From positions 1 to 64,000 of the forward strand of contig NZ_JACHOP010000029.1 of assembly GCF_014199935.1 (NCBI RefSeq): DNA of 64,000 nt, given 5' to 3'. The notes under the pieces were generated by a model, which saw only the letters and a program-made list of their open reading frames with translations, was not told where the DNA came from and did no database searches. The number at the start of each line of letters is the position of its first letter. Position 1 is the first letter of the stretch. The translations under genes and the position numbers were made by a program. Shown one piece after another: positions 35,926 through 44,602 of the stretch. The stretch comes from Methylorubrum rhodinum. Lineage in GTDB: Bacteria; Pseudomonadota; Alphaproteobacteria; Rhizobiales; Beijerinckiaceae.

Positions 35926-36321
35926 ATGGTCGATGCCGGACAAAGCCGCCCTGCCCTGATCCTCTCTGTGGCCGCCGTGATTGCAGCGGGGATCGCCGTG
36001 CGCTTCGTGCCGCTCGGCCTGCCGGCGGGAGTGGTGAAGTATGCCGGCTCCACCTTGTGGGGCGCGATGGTCTACGGGCTCGTCGCCTGCATTCGGCCGG
36101 CGATGCCGGTCCATCGCCTCGCGCTCATCGCTCTCGGCGTCTCGGCAGCGGTCGAGTTCTTCCGCCTCGTCCAGACGCCCTGGCTCGACGCCTTCCGGCT
36201 GACGCTGGCAGGGCAGTTGCTGCTGGGGCGGGTTTTCTCTCTGTGGAATTTGCTGGCCTATGCGGTCGGGATCGCGGTGGCGGCGGCGCTCGATGCGGTG
36301 AGCCGAAGACCCGCGCGCTGA
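35926..36321 (+). CDS. DUF2809 small membrane protein
   Basis: 131 residues, four predicted hydrophobic helices. AGIAVRFVPLGLPAGVVKYAGSTLWGAMVYGLVA and VSAAVEFFRLVQTPWLDAFRLTLAGQLLLGRVFSLWNLLAY are the conserved parts of DUF2809. Function is unknown. The ATG at 35926 is preferred, as the longer frame upstream covers the prfB 5' region with unrelated sequence. Confidence 0.8.
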   Translation: MVDAGQSRPALILSVAAVIAAGIAVRFVPLGLPAGVVKYAGSTLWGAMVYGLVACIRPAMPVHRLALIALGVSAAVEFFRLVQTPWLDAFRLTLAGQLLLGRVFSLWNLLAYAVGIAVAAALDAVSRRPAR

Positions 36322-36327
36322 ACGGAA

Positions 36328-36428
36328 GCGTCGCGCCGCTGGATCGCTTCGCTGACGCTCGCGATCACGGTGAGAGAAGCCCGCACCGTCATCGCGAGGT
36401 GGTGCCGTGGCGATCCAGGGCGCGACGC
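36328..36428. repeat. diverged palindromic repeat, family D
   Basis: GCGTCGCGCCGCTGGATCG at the left and CGATCCAGGGCGCGACGC at the right pair with one bulge; internally GCGATCACGGTGAG and CCGTCATCGCGAG resemble the family D arms CGTCATTGCGAG. Lies just before the Phd-type antitoxin gene. Confidence 0.6.
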
Positions 36429-36472
36429 CACCGATGTTGGCGATATCGCTTCGGCGGCATTACCGTCGCCGA

Positions 36473-36715
36473 ATGGACAACACGACTCTGACCACCCGCA
36501 CTTTGCGCCGAGCCATGAAAGCGGCTCAGGACGGGCCCGTCTTCATCACCGACGACGGTCGGCCGTCTCACGTCCTCCTGACGATCGAAGCGTATCGGCG
36601 GCTGACACAGCCTCGGCGTTACATCGCCGACGCCTTGGCGATGCCGCAGGCGCAGGACGGTGATTTCGAGCCACCGCGCCTGACCATCGCAGTTAAGCCC
36701 GCCGATTTGATCTGA
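36473..36715 (+). CDS. Phd/YefM-type antitoxin, no toxin adjacent
   Basis: 80 residues. MDNTTLTTRTLRRAMKAAQDGPVFITDDGRPSHVLLTIEAYRRL has the Phd/YefM pattern: an N-terminal strand-helix DNA-binding half, the P-V-x-(I/V)-T-x-x-G-(R/K)-P segment, and the VLL-(S/T)-x-x-x-Y helix. The C-terminal PQAQDGDFEPPRLTIAV would be the toxin-binding tail. No toxin follows: the next gene is lysK on the opposite strand, ending 10 bp later. It could be a solitary regulator or remnant of a type II module. Confidence 0.75.
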   Translation: MDNTTLTTRTLRRAMKAAQDGPVFITDDGRPSHVLLTIEAYRRLTQPRRYIADALAMPQAQDGDFEPPRLTIAVKPADLI

Positions 36716-36724
36716 CGGGACGGT

Positions 36725-38419
36725 CTACGCCGCCTTCCGCCCCTCCAGGAACGCCGCGTGCTCGGCCACCAGCCCGCCGCTCAGCGCCTTCTCGATCAGC
36801 GCCCGCGTCCCCGCCACGCCGTACAGCGCGATGAACGACCCGAAGCGCGGCCCCTGCGCCTCGCCGAACAGCACGTTGTAGATCGAGGCGAACCACGTCT
36901 TCGACACGCCGGGGCGCCCGTCCGGGCTCTTGGCCTTGCCGGACAGATCGGGGAAGTGGCGCCGCCCCACCTCGTAGACCGCCGCCTGCAAGCCTTCCGG
37001 ATCGGTCGAGCCCTCGTACTGGCTCAGCGTCTCGGAGAGGTCGCGGAGTGCCAAAACCTCCTCCTCGGTCGGGGCGCGGTACTGCTTCTGCGGGCGCACG
37101 AAGTCGCGGTAATAGGCGAGCGCGCGGGTCACGAGGGCGGCGAGCCGCGGATGCGTCTGCGGGCCGACATTCGGCGCGTAGCGGCGGATGAAGCCCCACA
37201 GCACCGTCTCGTCCTCGGCGTTGGCCACCGCCACGAGGTTGAGGAGCATGCCGAACGACAGCGTCGTGCCGGCCTCGTCGATCGCCTCGGGTGCCGGCGG
37301 ATTGCCCCCATGCAGGTGCCACACCGGGTTGCCGAGCCGGTGCTTGGCCTCTTGGCCGGGGAAGCGCCCCAGGAAGTTGTCGTACTCGTCGACGTGGCGG
37401 GGGATCACGTCGAAGAACAGGCGCTTGGCCTCGCGCGGCTTGTTGTACATGAACAGGGCGAGCGATTCCGGCGTGGCGTAGGTCAGCCACTCGTCGATCG
37501 TCAGGCCGTTGCCCTTCGACTTCGAGATCTTCTGGCCCTTTTCGTCCAGAAAGAGTTCGTAGTTGAAGCCTTCCGGCGGCTCGGCGCCGAGCGCTCTCGC
37601 GATCTGGCCCGAGAGCTTGACCGAGTCGATCAAGTCCTTGCCGGCCATCTCGTAATCGACGCCGAGCGCGACCCAGCGCATCGCCCAGTCGGGCTTCCAT
37701 TGTAGCTTGGCATGGCCACCGGTCACCGGGGTCTCGTAGGCCTCGTTCGTCGCGGGATCGCGCCAGACGATGGTGCCGGCGGCCGGGCGCACCTCGTCGA
37801 TCGCCACTTGCATCACGTGGCCGGTGACGGGGTGTACGGGTAAGAACGGCGAGTAGGAAGCCGAGCGCTCGGCCCGCAGGGAGGGCAGCATGATCGCCAT
37901 CACGGCGTCGTAGCGCTCCAGGACGAGGCGGAGCACGTCGTCGAACACGCCCGCGCGGTAGCACTCGGTGGCCGAGCGGAACTCGTATTCGAAGCCGAAG
38001 GCGTCGAGGAAGCGGCGCAGCTCCGCGTTGTTGTGGGCGCCGAAGCTGTCATGCGTGCCGAAGGGGTCAGGCACCTTCGTCAGCGGCAGGTTGAGGGCGC
38101 CCGCCAGCAGCTCGCGGTTCGGCACGTTGTCCGGGACTTTCCGCAGCCCGTCCATGTCGTCCGAGAAGGCGATCAGCCGGGTCGGCACCGCGTCCCGGGT
38201 CAGCACGCGGAAGGCGTGGCGCACCATGGAGGTGCGGGCGACCTCGCCGAAGGTGCCGATATGCGGCAGGCCGGAGGGGCCGTAGCCGGTCTCGAACAAC
38301 ACCTCCGCCTTCGGCTTCCGCTCCAGCCGCGCCACCAGTTTGCGCGCCTCCTCGAACGGCCAGGCGGCGGCGGAGGCGGCGGCCTCCAGGATGTCGGGAT
38401 CGAGGTGGAGGGCGGACAT
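36725..38419 (-). CDS. lysK: lysyl-tRNA synthetase, class I
   Basis: 564 residues. [18 protein letters not shown] has the HIGH-type motif (53-56) and KISKSKGN (297-304) is the KMSKS loop, so this is the class I (archaeal-type) LysRS, the normal form in alphaproteobacteria. It charges tRNA-Lys. The ATG at 38419 ([11 protein letters not shown]) fits the family start; the frame extends upstream with Arg/Pro-rich sequence. EpmA, a class II LysRS relative, is present separately at 12.8 kb, so both LysRS folds coexist in this window. Confidence 0.92.
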   Translation of the reverse strand: MSALHLDPDILEAAASAAAWPFEEARKLVARLERKPKAEVLFETGYGPSGLPHIGTFGEVARTSMVRHAFRVLTRDAVPTRLIAFSDDMDGLRKVPDNVPNRELLAGALNLPLTKVPDPFGTHDSFGAHNNAELRRFLDAFGFEYEFRSATECYRAGVFDDVLRLVLERYDAVMAIMLPSLRAERSASYSPFLPVHPVTGHVMQVAIDEVRPAAGTIVWRDPATNEAYETPVTGGHAKLQWKPDWAMRWVALGVDYEMAGKDLIDSVKLSGQIARALGAEPPEGFNYELFLDEKGQKISKSKGNGLTIDEWLTYATPESLALFMYNKPREAKRLFFDVIPRHVDEYDNFLGRFPGQEAKHRLGNPVWHLHGGNPPAPEAIDEAGTTLSFGMLLNLVAVANAEDETVLWGFIRRYAPNVGPQTHPRLAALVTRALAYYRDFVRPQKQYRAPTEEEVLALRDLSETLSQYEGSTDPEGLQAAVYEVGRRHFPDLSGKAKSPDGRPGVSKTWFASIYNVLFGEAQGPRFGSFIALYGVAGTRALIEKALSGGLVAEHAAFLEGRKAA

Positions 38420-38563
38420 TCTTTTTTGAGACGGCTTTTCGGATCGGGAGCGGACGCCGGACGAAGGCCGAGGCGCGAAGGGCGGCACCCTATGGAGGGG
38501 CGCCCCGCGGGTCAACGCAGGGCCCGACCGCGCCGGAGTGACGCTTCCATCCTACGCCACGCC

Positions 38564-38675
38564 CGTCATTCCGGGGCGCCGCAGGCGAACCCGGAATCCA
38601 CGACGGGCCCGACGTTTCGTGAGGCCGCGCATCACGGGGAGATGCCGGGTTCCGCTTCGCGGCCCCGGAATGACG
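38564..38675. repeat. palindromic repeat, family C
   Basis: CGTCATTCCGGGGCGCCG at the left and CGCGGCCCCGGAATGACG at the right. Matches 29195-29307 over most of its length, including CCCGGAATCCA and ATCACGGGGAGATGCCGGGTT. Fills the gap between the AEC transporter end and lysK start. Confidence 0.85.
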
Positions 38676-38703
38676 GCGTGGTGCGCAAGAAACCCGAGCC
38701 TTC

Positions 38704-39633
38704 TCACCCTCGCCCGAGCACCATCAGCCAGCCGACCGTCGTCGCCGCAGCGGCCAGCGTCGAGACCAGCACGGCGGCGGCGACGAGGCCCTGCTCGGTG
38801 CGGTAGCGGGCAGCGAGCAGGTAGGCGTTGATCCCTACCGGCATCGCCGCGAACAGCGTCGCGACGCCGGCATAGGCCGGCGGCATGGTGAAGACGTGGA
38901 AGGCGAGCCCGTAGACCACGAGCGGGTGCAGCCCGAGCTTCAAGGCCGCCACCACGCCGGCGCCGGGCAGATCGTGCAGCACCCGGTAGCGCGTCAGCCC
39001 GGCACCGAGCGCGATCAGCGCACAGGTCGAGGCGGTGCCGGCGAGCCCGTCCACCAGCGCCTTCGGGATGCCGGAGAAGGACAGGCCGGACGCCTTCATG
39101 GCGCCGCCGACGACGAGGGCCACGAAGATCGGGTTCTTGGCCAGCACCAGCGCCAGCGCCTTGAGGCGCTGCCCGAGCGGGCGCCCACCCTCCGATTCGA
39201 TCAGGAAGGTCGCCGCCCCCATCATCAGCGGCAGGTGGACGGCGAGCAGCATGAAGAGCGGGAAGGCCCCGGCCTCGCCGTAGGCCTGGAGGATCATCGG
39301 CACGCCGACGAAGACGGTGTTCGACTGGCTCGCGGCGAAGCCGTGCAGGATCGCCCCGCGGCGCTCGACGCCCTTGTATTGCCGGCCGATCAGCGAGCCG
39401 ACGAGCCACGCGACCGCGGCGCCGCCGAAATAGCTCGCCCAGAAGCCCCAGGCGATCTCGCCCGAGAGCCCCGGCCGGGTCAGCGTCGCGACGATCAGCG
39501 CCGGCACGGCGAGCGCGAAGACGTATTCGGACAGGCCGTCGCCGACGCGCTCGGAGATCAGTCCGGACAGCGAGGCCATCCAGCCGACGACGACGAGCCC
39601 GAAGATCGGAAGGATGAGGGTGAGCGCCGTCAT
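38704..39633 (-). CDS. AEC (auxin efflux carrier) family transporter
   Basis: 309 residues with about ten hydrophobic helices. MTALTLILPIFGLVVVGWMAS, SEYVFALAVPALIVATLTRP, ASQSNTVFVGVPMILQAYGE and CALIALGAGLTRYR are typical of the bile/arsenite/riboflavin-type AEC family, including the conserved N-x-x-(F/Y)-(V/I)-G-x-P motif. These export or import organic acids or related anions; the substrate is unknown. It is on the minus strand downstream of rpmB with about 110 bp between. Confidence 0.85.
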   Translation of the reverse strand: MTALTLILPIFGLVVVGWMASLSGLISERVGDGLSEYVFALAVPALIVATLTRPGLSGEIAWGFWASYFGGAAVAWLVGSLIGRQYKGVERRGAILHGFAASQSNTVFVGVPMILQAYGEAGAFPLFMLLAVHLPLMMGAATFLIESEGGRPLGQRLKALALVLAKNPIFVALVVGGAMKASGLSFSGIPKALVDGLAGTASTCALIALGAGLTRYRVLHDLPGAGVVAALKLGLHPLVVYGLAFHVFTMPPAYAGVATLFAAMPVGINAYLLAARYRTEQGLVAAAVLVSTLAAAATTVGWLMVLGRG

Positions 39634-39744
39634 CGGCCGCCAGGACCCCGAATCGCCTGAACGACGAAGGCCACCGGAGGCGTCATGCGCCCGCGGTGGC
39701 CTTCAGACACGGTGGAAGCGCGGGCCCGTTGGGCCCCGAACACC

Positions 39745-40050
39745 TTACGCGGCGGCGGGTGCGGCGGCCTCGGCGAGCTTCTTCTCGATGTCGCGCTTGA
39801 GCAGGCGCGCCGTCTGGGACAGCTCGATCTCGCGGGCCTTGACGAGGAAGGCGTCGAGGCCGCCGCGGTGCTCGACCGAGCGCAGCGCGTGGGCGGTCAC
39901 CCGCAGGCGGACGCGGCGGTTGAGGGCGTCCGACTGCAGCGTGACATTGCAAAGGTTCGGCAGGAACCGGCACTTGGTCTTGTGGTTCGAGTGGCTCACG
40001 AGGTGGCCGACCTGGACGGCCTTGCCCGTAAGTTCGCAGCGACGCGACAT
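39745..40050 (-). CDS. rpmB: 50S ribosomal protein L28
   Basis: 101 residues. [42 protein letters not shown] and [23 protein letters not shown] are the conserved L28 segments. Its usual length is 75-100 residues; the final AAAPAAA is a common alphaproteobacterial tail. Single gene with its own promoter about 130 bp upstream. Confidence 0.95.
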   Translation of the reverse strand: MSRRCELTGKAVQVGHLVSHSNHKTKCRFLPNLCNVTLQSDALNRRVRLRVTAHALRSVEHRGGLDAFLVKAREIELSQTARLLKRDIEKKLAEAAAPAAA

Positions 40051-40180
40051 CGTTACAGTCCTGTCAACGTTTGGCCGGGTCTCGGCGCTCTGGTATCCGG
40101 CAAAGCCGCACGGCTCTCGCGCCGCGGGCGTCGAACCCACGCATCAATCGATTGCGGCGGAGTCCTATGGGAGTGGCGAG

Positions 40181-40210
40181 CCTATAGGGGAGGCTCGCCG
40201 GATTCGTCAA
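40181..40210 (-). promoter_or_regulatory. putative sigma-70 promoter of rpmB
   Basis: On the minus strand TTGACG (40210-40205), an 18-base spacer, then TATAGG (40186-40181). Transcription would start near 40174, giving a leader of about 125 nt before the rpmB start. The spacer and -10 form part of a hairpin (GGCGAGCC/GGCTCGCC at 40175-40182 and 40192-40199), which may be regulatory. Confidence 0.5.
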
Positions 40211-40243
40211 GGTATCGAGGGCGATCCCGCTCTTTCTTTGGTG

Positions 40244-40342
40244 AGCCTCAATCGCCGGCGCCCGCCTCCGCGGGCTTAGGCTTTTCGCTTCGCCAGACGC
40301 CTCGGCTTTGCCGAGGCCGCTGCGCGGGGCGCTCTTCGCGCC
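40244..40342. repeat. repeat, family E (GCCTC...CGCCGGC...CTTCGC type)
   Basis: Shares with 55076-55168, in order, the blocks GAGCCTCAA/GGGCCTCAA, CGCCGGC, CCGCCTCCGCGG, CTTCGC, AGACGCCTCGGC, GCCGAGGCC and GCGCTCTTCGCGC. The inner CCTCGGC...GCCGAGG makes a hairpin. No function known. Confidence 0.7.
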
Positions 40343-40369
40343 CGGTCATATGGAAACAGGCTTTGGGGC

Positions 40370-41194
40370 TCAGCGGGTCTGCGGCGCGAGTCCGGCCGTG
40401 CGGGCCTGCTTCGGTGCGCCGGGGCGGCCCGACATCGCCCGCAGGGACTGCACGTTGGCTGCCGCCTCCACCGGTCCGAGATCCTGGCGCAGCACCGTCT
40501 CGGCCTCGTCGTAGCGGCCCTTCAGGCCCAGCACCAGGGCGAGGTTCTGGCGCACCCGCGCGTCGGCCCGCGGCTGGGCGGCGGCGCGGCGCAGGATCTC
40601 CTCGGCGACGTCGAGGCGGCGCGACAGCGCGTAGGACAGGCCGAGATTCGACAGGATGCGCGGCTCCTCGGGTGCGATCTTCAGCGCCGCCTCGTAGAGC
40701 CCCTGGGCGCGGGCGTGGTCGCCGGTCTGATCGGCCACCATGCCCTGGGCCGAGAGCACGCGCCAATCCGGCTGAGCCGGGCTGTGGGCGTTCTGGAGAA
40801 CCTCGTTGGCCTCCTGATATCGGCCGGCCTCGGCCAGAGTCTTGCCGTAGGCGGCGAGCACCGCCTTGTCCTTCGGGTTGCGAAGCGCCGTCTGCTGCAG
40901 CACGGCGGCGGCCTGCGAGCGCTGGTCGGTCGCCCGCAGGGCCTCGGCGTAGCGCATGGCGGCGCGCACGTCGTTGGGATCGGAATTGTAGCGGGCGGCC
41001 AGCGCCTCGACATCGGCCCGCGCGGCCCGCTCGGGCTCCGACCTGCCGAACAACGAGGAGCCGATCGAGCCGGTGGTCTCGGGTGAGCGCGACTGGCAGG
41101 CCGAGGCCGCCAAGCCGACCAGGGCGGCGGCGATGAGGCGCCGGGAGCGGACGATCCGGGTCGCGCGCACCGTTGCACCGACGGTCCGTGTCAT
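40370..41194 (-). CDS. TPR lipoprotein, TadD-like
   Basis: 274 residues. A lipoprotein signal (RLIAAALVGLAASAC) is followed by four to five tetratricopeptide repeats (AMRYAEALRATDQRSQAAAVL, AAYGKTLAEAGRYQEANEVL, SAQGMVADQTGDHARAQGLY, SNLGLSYALSRRLDVAEEIL). The layout matches TadD of tight-adherence (Flp) pilus loci, a probable secretin assembly factor. No other tad gene is in the window, so the pilus role is inferred. ATG at 41194 has GGAG upstream. Confidence 0.78.
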   Translation of the reverse strand: MTRTVGATVRATRIVRSRRLIAAALVGLAASACQSRSPETTGSIGSSLFGRSEPERAARADVEALAARYNSDPNDVRAAMRYAEALRATDQRSQAAAVLQQTALRNPKDKAVLAAYGKTLAEAGRYQEANEVLQNAHSPAQPDWRVLSAQGMVADQTGDHARAQGLYEAALKIAPEEPRILSNLGLSYALSRRLDVAEEILRRAAAQPRADARVRQNLALVLGLKGRYDEAETVLRQDLGPVEAAANVQSLRAMSGRPGAPKQARTAGLAPQTR

Positions 41195-41292
41195 CTCAGA
41201 TCTCCACTCCACAAACCGGCCCTCGCTTGCGCCCTGCCGACCTCGGGGTGATAGAGAATTAACCCTAATCACCGGTTAAGCTCCCACCGCGC

Positions 41293-42678
41293 ATGGCTTC
41301 CACGCTCCTCGCCCCCGGCACCGACGCGATCCCGATCCATCTCGTGAGCGAGGCCGGATGGTCCTCCCTGGAGGCCGCGTTGACGCCGCTCCAGCGCGGC
41401 TTCGCCAAGGCGAGCGGCTTCGTGCCGAAGGCCGGACGGCTCGCGCTCCTGCCCGCCGAGGACGGGGCCCTGGCGGCGGTGCTGTTCGGCCTCGGTGATC
41501 CGGCGGCGACGGGCTTCGACCGCTTCCTGCCCGGCAAGCTCCCCGGCGCCCTGCCCGCGGGCGACTATCGCTTGGCGCCCACGGAGGGGATCGATCCGGC
41601 CGAAGCGGCGCTCGCTTGGCTCCTCGGCGGCTACCGGTTCGAGCGCTACCGCAAATCCGGCGCCGAGCGGCCCCGCCTCGTCGCGCCGGACGGCGTCGAT
41701 GCGGATCGGCTCGCCCGGATCGCGGCGGCGGTCGCGAGCGGACGCGACCTCGTCAACACCCCATCGAACGATCTCGGCCCCGCCGAGATCGAGGCGGCGA
41801 TCCGCGCGCTCGCCGAGCGTTTCGGCGCCACCGTCGCGGTCACGAGGGGCGAGGATCTGCAGAAGGAGTTCCCGCTGGTCCACGCGGTGGGCGCCGCCTC
41901 GCCGCGGGCGCCGCGGCTGATCGACCTGACCTGGGGGGCGGCGGATGCCCCCCGCGTCACCCTCGTCGGCAAGGGCGTGGTGTTCGACACCGGCGGGCTC
42001 GACATCAAGCCGTCCGCCGGCATGCTGCTGATGAAGAAGGACATGGGAGGCGCCGCCGCCGCGATCGCGGCCGCCGAGATGATCATGGGCGACGGACTGC
42101 CCGTGCGGCTGCGGCTGATCGTGCCGAGCGTCGAGAACGCGATCTCGGGCGAGGCCTTCCGCCCCGGCGACGTGATCCGCTCGCGCGCCGGCCTCACCGT
42201 CGAGATCGGCAACACCGACGCGGAGGGCCGCCTGATCCTCGCCGACGCCCTGGCGCTCGCCGAGGCCGATGCGCCGGAACTGCTGATCGACTTCGCGACG
42301 CTGACCGGCGCCGCCCGCGTCGCGCTCGGCCCCGACCTGCCCGCCGTCTTCACCGAGGACGAGGGGCTGGCCGCGAGCGTCGCCGAGGCCGGTGCGGCCG
42401 TGAACGACCCGGTCTGGCGCCTGCCGCTGCACGCGCCCTATGCGAGCGGGCTCGACTCGAAGGTGGCCGACCTCAACAACGTCTCCGGCGGTCCGTTCGC
42501 GGGCGCGATCACCGCCGCGCTGTTCCTGCGCCGCTTCGCCCCGAAGACGAAGGCGCATCTCCACTTCGATCTCTACGGCTGGAACCCCTCGGCCAAGCCC
42601 GGCCGGCCCGAAGGCGGCGAGGTGCAGACGGCGCGGCTCGTCCACGCGCTGGTGGCGAGGCGCTACCCGGCGGCCTGA
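41293..42678 (+). CDS. leucyl aminopeptidase family (M17) protein
   Basis: 461 residues. The catalytic domain has VGKGVVFDTGGLDIKP (225-240), the metal-ligand segment MLLMKKDMGG, and NTDAEGRLIL (307-316), the M17 signature. It releases N-terminal amino acids from peptides with two Mn2+ or Zn2+ ions. The shorter N-terminal domain suggests the PepB-like subgroup rather than full PepA. It is convergent with the GST gene, 6 bp apart. Confidence 0.9.
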   Translation: MASTLLAPGTDAIPIHLVSEAGWSSLEAALTPLQRGFAKASGFVPKAGRLALLPAEDGALAAVLFGLGDPAATGFDRFLPGKLPGALPAGDYRLAPTEGIDPAEAALAWLLGGYRFERYRKSGAERPRLVAPDGVDADRLARIAAAVASGRDLVNTPSNDLGPAEIEAAIRALAERFGATVAVTRGEDLQKEFPLVHAVGAASPRAPRLIDLTWGAADAPRVTLVGKGVVFDTGGLDIKPSAGMLLMKKDMGGAAAAIAAAEMIMGDGLPVRLRLIVPSVENAISGEAFRPGDVIRSRAGLTVEIGNTDAEGRLILADALALAEADAPELLIDFATLTGAARVALGPDLPAVFTEDEGLAASVAEAGAAVNDPVWRLPLHAPYASGLDSKVADLNNVSGGPFAGAITAALFLRRFAPKTKAHLHFDLYGWNPSAKPGRPEGGEVQTARLVHALVARRYPAA

Positions 42679-42684
42679 TCCGAC

Positions 42685-43329
42685 TCACACCGGCGGCGTC
42701 AGCCCCTCGCGGGCCAAGACGGTGCGCACGGCCGGACGCGCCGCCATGGCGCGGGCATGCGCCGTCCAGGCGGGGAACATCGCGTCCATCGGGAATCCGA
42801 TCGCCGGTCCGCGCGCCCACAGCCAGAACACCAGCAGGTAGGGATCGACGATCGAGTAGGCGCCCTCCACGGCCCAGCCGCCGTTCGACAGGCGCACCTC
42901 CGTCATCGTGCAGAGGTCTCCGAACGTGTCGGCGCCCTTGGTGCGGATCGCATCGAACGCCGCTTCGTCGGCCGCATAGCGCTCCGGCCGGCGGACCTGC
43001 GCGTAGGCCACCTGATGCGCGGTCGCGAGCCAGCCGAGCCACTCGTCGGCGAGGGCCGCCGGCCGCGGCGCGGCCGGCACGAGACCCGCTTCGGGATGCG
43101 CGCGGGCGAGATGGCGCAGGATGGCGGAGACCTCCGTCAGCACCCACCCGTCCTCGTAGAGCGCCGGCACACGGCCGCGCTCGTTGACCGAGAGGAATTC
43201 CGGCGCCCGCTGGTCGCCCCTGGCGAGATCGAGCCGCACCGTCTCGAACGGCGCGCCGATCTCCTCCAGCACGATGTGCACGGCGAGCGAGCAGGCGCCC
43301 GGCGCGTAGTAGAGGGTGCGAGCGGTCAT
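42685..43329 (-). CDS. glutathione S-transferase family protein
   Basis: 214 residues. TLYYAPGACSLAVHIVLEEIGAPFE is the beta-class GST N-terminus, with Cys13-Ser14 at the glutathione site; NERGRVPALYEDGWVLTEVSAILRHLA completes the thioredoxin-like half and EGAYSIVDPYLLVFWLWARG is in the helical half. Substrate unknown. The ATG overlaps the stop of a 53-aa small ORF (ATGA). Confidence 0.88.
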   Translation of the reverse strand: MTARTLYYAPGACSLAVHIVLEEIGAPFETVRLDLARGDQRAPEFLSVNERGRVPALYEDGWVLTEVSAILRHLARAHPEAGLVPAAPRPAALADEWLGWLATAHQVAYAQVRRPERYAADEAAFDAIRTKGADTFGDLCTMTEVRLSNGGWAVEGAYSIVDPYLLVFWLWARGPAIGFPMDAMFPAWTAHARAMAARPAVRTVLAREGLTPPV

Positions 43330-43487
43330 GGCGGGCTCTCAGCTCGGATGGCGACCTTCGCACCGTCCGTCTGATTCGGCAGGCCGGCCTCGAGATCGGT
43401 GTCGGGCGCGCCCTCAACCCCCTTACCGGAGGCCGGATCGACCGCTGCGATCCCGGACCCGCCGACGTTGCGCAGCGGCCAATCCAT
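43326..43487 (-). CDS. 53-aa hypothetical protein coupled to the GST gene
   Basis: MDWPLRNVGGSGIAAVDPAS then a Gly/Asp/Pro-rich stretch ending IRAESPP. No membrane helix or known domain; it looks disordered. The TGA overlaps the GST start as ATGA, and the ATG at 43487 is the only well-placed one, though its ribosome site is weak. An open frame continues upstream for 30 codons. The overlap supports a real leader gene, but a shadow frame cannot be ruled out. Confidence 0.42.
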   Translation of the reverse strand: MDWPLRNVGGSGIAAVDPASGKGVEGAPDTDLEAGLPNQTDGAKVAIRAESPP

Positions 43488-43787
43488 GACTTTCGTTCGA
43501 TTCCATAGCTTCGGCGGCTGCGCCGTTCGCCGACAACCACGGGACGCGGGAATCGTTCGATCAGCACTAACAAACATTAGGGCGCTTCAACGCCAGGTCG
43601 GATCAAGAAGCCTGCCAGGGATTATCTTGGTACGCGATGTCGCAGAACCCTCGAGGAACCTGCGGGAACCCAGCGGGGATGCATAAGACCCCTAATCTAT
43701 GTTGGCGCAGGCCCCGATCATTCGCGGGACAAAAGTGGCAGCGGGGGCATTCGCCCTTGCACATGTCCGTGACCGCCACAGGACCTG
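43488..43787. other. intergenic, divergent promoter region (300 bp)
   Basis: Between the GST-coupled small ORF (minus) and the ECF sigma gene (plus). GGAACC occurs at about 43654, GGGAACCC at about 43664, but the matching CGTT of an EcfG-type promoter at 16-18 bp is absent. No repeat or RNA gene seen. Confidence 0.35.
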
Positions 43788-44531
43788 ATGCCTAAGACTG
43801 CCCTGGCCGAAGCCATCCCATCCATGGACGAGTTGCCCATGGTCGCCGTCGACGTCCAGCACCGACTCGGCACGCTGCTCGCCGAAGCCTATGCCCGAAT
43901 GCCGGGGAATCCGGCCTCCGACGCGAGCCGCTTCGATGAACTCCTCGCGCGCCTGGACACCGTGCTGGTGGCGCAGGAGGGGCGCGACGAGAAATCGTTC
44001 CGCTCCGAGATCATCGCGATGACGCCGCGGCTCTACAACTTCGCGATGTCGCTGACCAAGAACCCGTCCGCCGCCGACGACCTCGTGCAGGACACCTTCC
44101 TGCGGGCGTGGCGCAGCCGGGCACGCTTCACCGTCGGCACCAATCTCGGCGCGTGGCTGTTCACCATCATGCGCAACGCCTTCTACTCGCGCCACCGCAA
44201 GGAGGTGCGCGAGATCGCCGACAGCGACGGCGACTACGCCGACCGGCTGGCGGCCGCCCCCGAGCAGTCCGGCCACGTCGATCTCCTCGACGCGCAGACG
44301 GCGCTCACCAAGCTGCCGCTGCCGATGCGGCAGGCGCTGATCCTCGTGGCCATCGAGAACCTCAGCTACGAGGAGGCCGCCACCGTGATGAACTGCCGGA
44401 TCGGCACGGTGAAGAGTCGTGTCTGGCGCGCCCGCGAGCAACTGGCGCAGATCCTCGGCTACGACGCCAGCGACGTCGGCTCCGACAGCATGACGCTGTC
44501 GGCGGTGGGCCAGCAGGCCTGGGTGTCGTGA
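43788..44531 (+). CDS. ECF sigma factor, EcfG-like
   Basis: 247 residues. Sigma region 2 at about 65-130 (FRSEIIAMTPRLYNFAMSL, NPSAADDLVQDTFLRAWRSRARF, NLGAWLFTIMRNAFYSRHRK) and region 4 at about 168-225 (LPMRQALILVAIENLSYEEA, GTVKSRVWRAREQLAQIL). This is close to EcfG (ECF15), the general stress sigma factor of alphaproteobacteria. It has an unusual N-terminal extension of about 60 residues and a 25-residue tail. No nepR or phyR lies beside it, so it is probably an EcfG paralogue rather than the master factor. An ATG at 43824 is an alternative start. Confidence 0.8.
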   Translation: MPKTALAEAIPSMDELPMVAVDVQHRLGTLLAEAYARMPGNPASDASRFDELLARLDTVLVAQEGRDEKSFRSEIIAMTPRLYNFAMSLTKNPSAADDLVQDTFLRAWRSRARFTVGTNLGAWLFTIMRNAFYSRHRKEVREIADSDGDYADRLAAAPEQSGHVDLLDAQTALTKLPLPMRQALILVAIENLSYEEAATVMNCRIGTVKSRVWRAREQLAQILGYDASDVGSDSMTLSAVGQQAWVS

Positions 44532-44553
44532 GGTAGATTCGAACGAGTCACAC

Positions 44554-44591
44554 CGTCATTCCGGGGCCGCGAAGCGGAACCCGGAATGACG
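44554..44591. repeat. short family C element
   Basis: CGTCATTCCGGGGCCGCG then AAGCGGAACCCGGAATGACG: only the outer arms of the family C repeat, joined directly. This looks like a deletion derivative or a minimal unit. Confidence 0.8.
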
Positions 44592-44602
44592 GCGGGGAGG
44601 CT

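Larger units (their letters stand above)
40051..40369. other. intergenic region upstream of rpmB (319 bp)
   Basis: Contains the putative rpmB promoter (40181-40210), the overlapping GGCGAGCC/GGCTCGCC hairpin and a family E repeat (40244-40342) adjoining the TadD-like gene end. No coding signature seen. Confidence 0.5.

Noticed and set aside
40175-40199. Hairpin GGCGAGCC/GGCTCGCC as a terminator
   Set aside because: No T tract on either strand, and it overlaps the predicted rpmB promoter.
43326-43577. Candidate NepR anti-sigma factor beside the ECF gene
   Set aside because: No NepR helix signature; the frame is low complexity and separated from the sigma gene by 300 bp in the opposite direction.
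43650-43690. EcfG-type promoter starting GGAACC
   Set aside because: No CGTT at the required 16-18 bp spacing.
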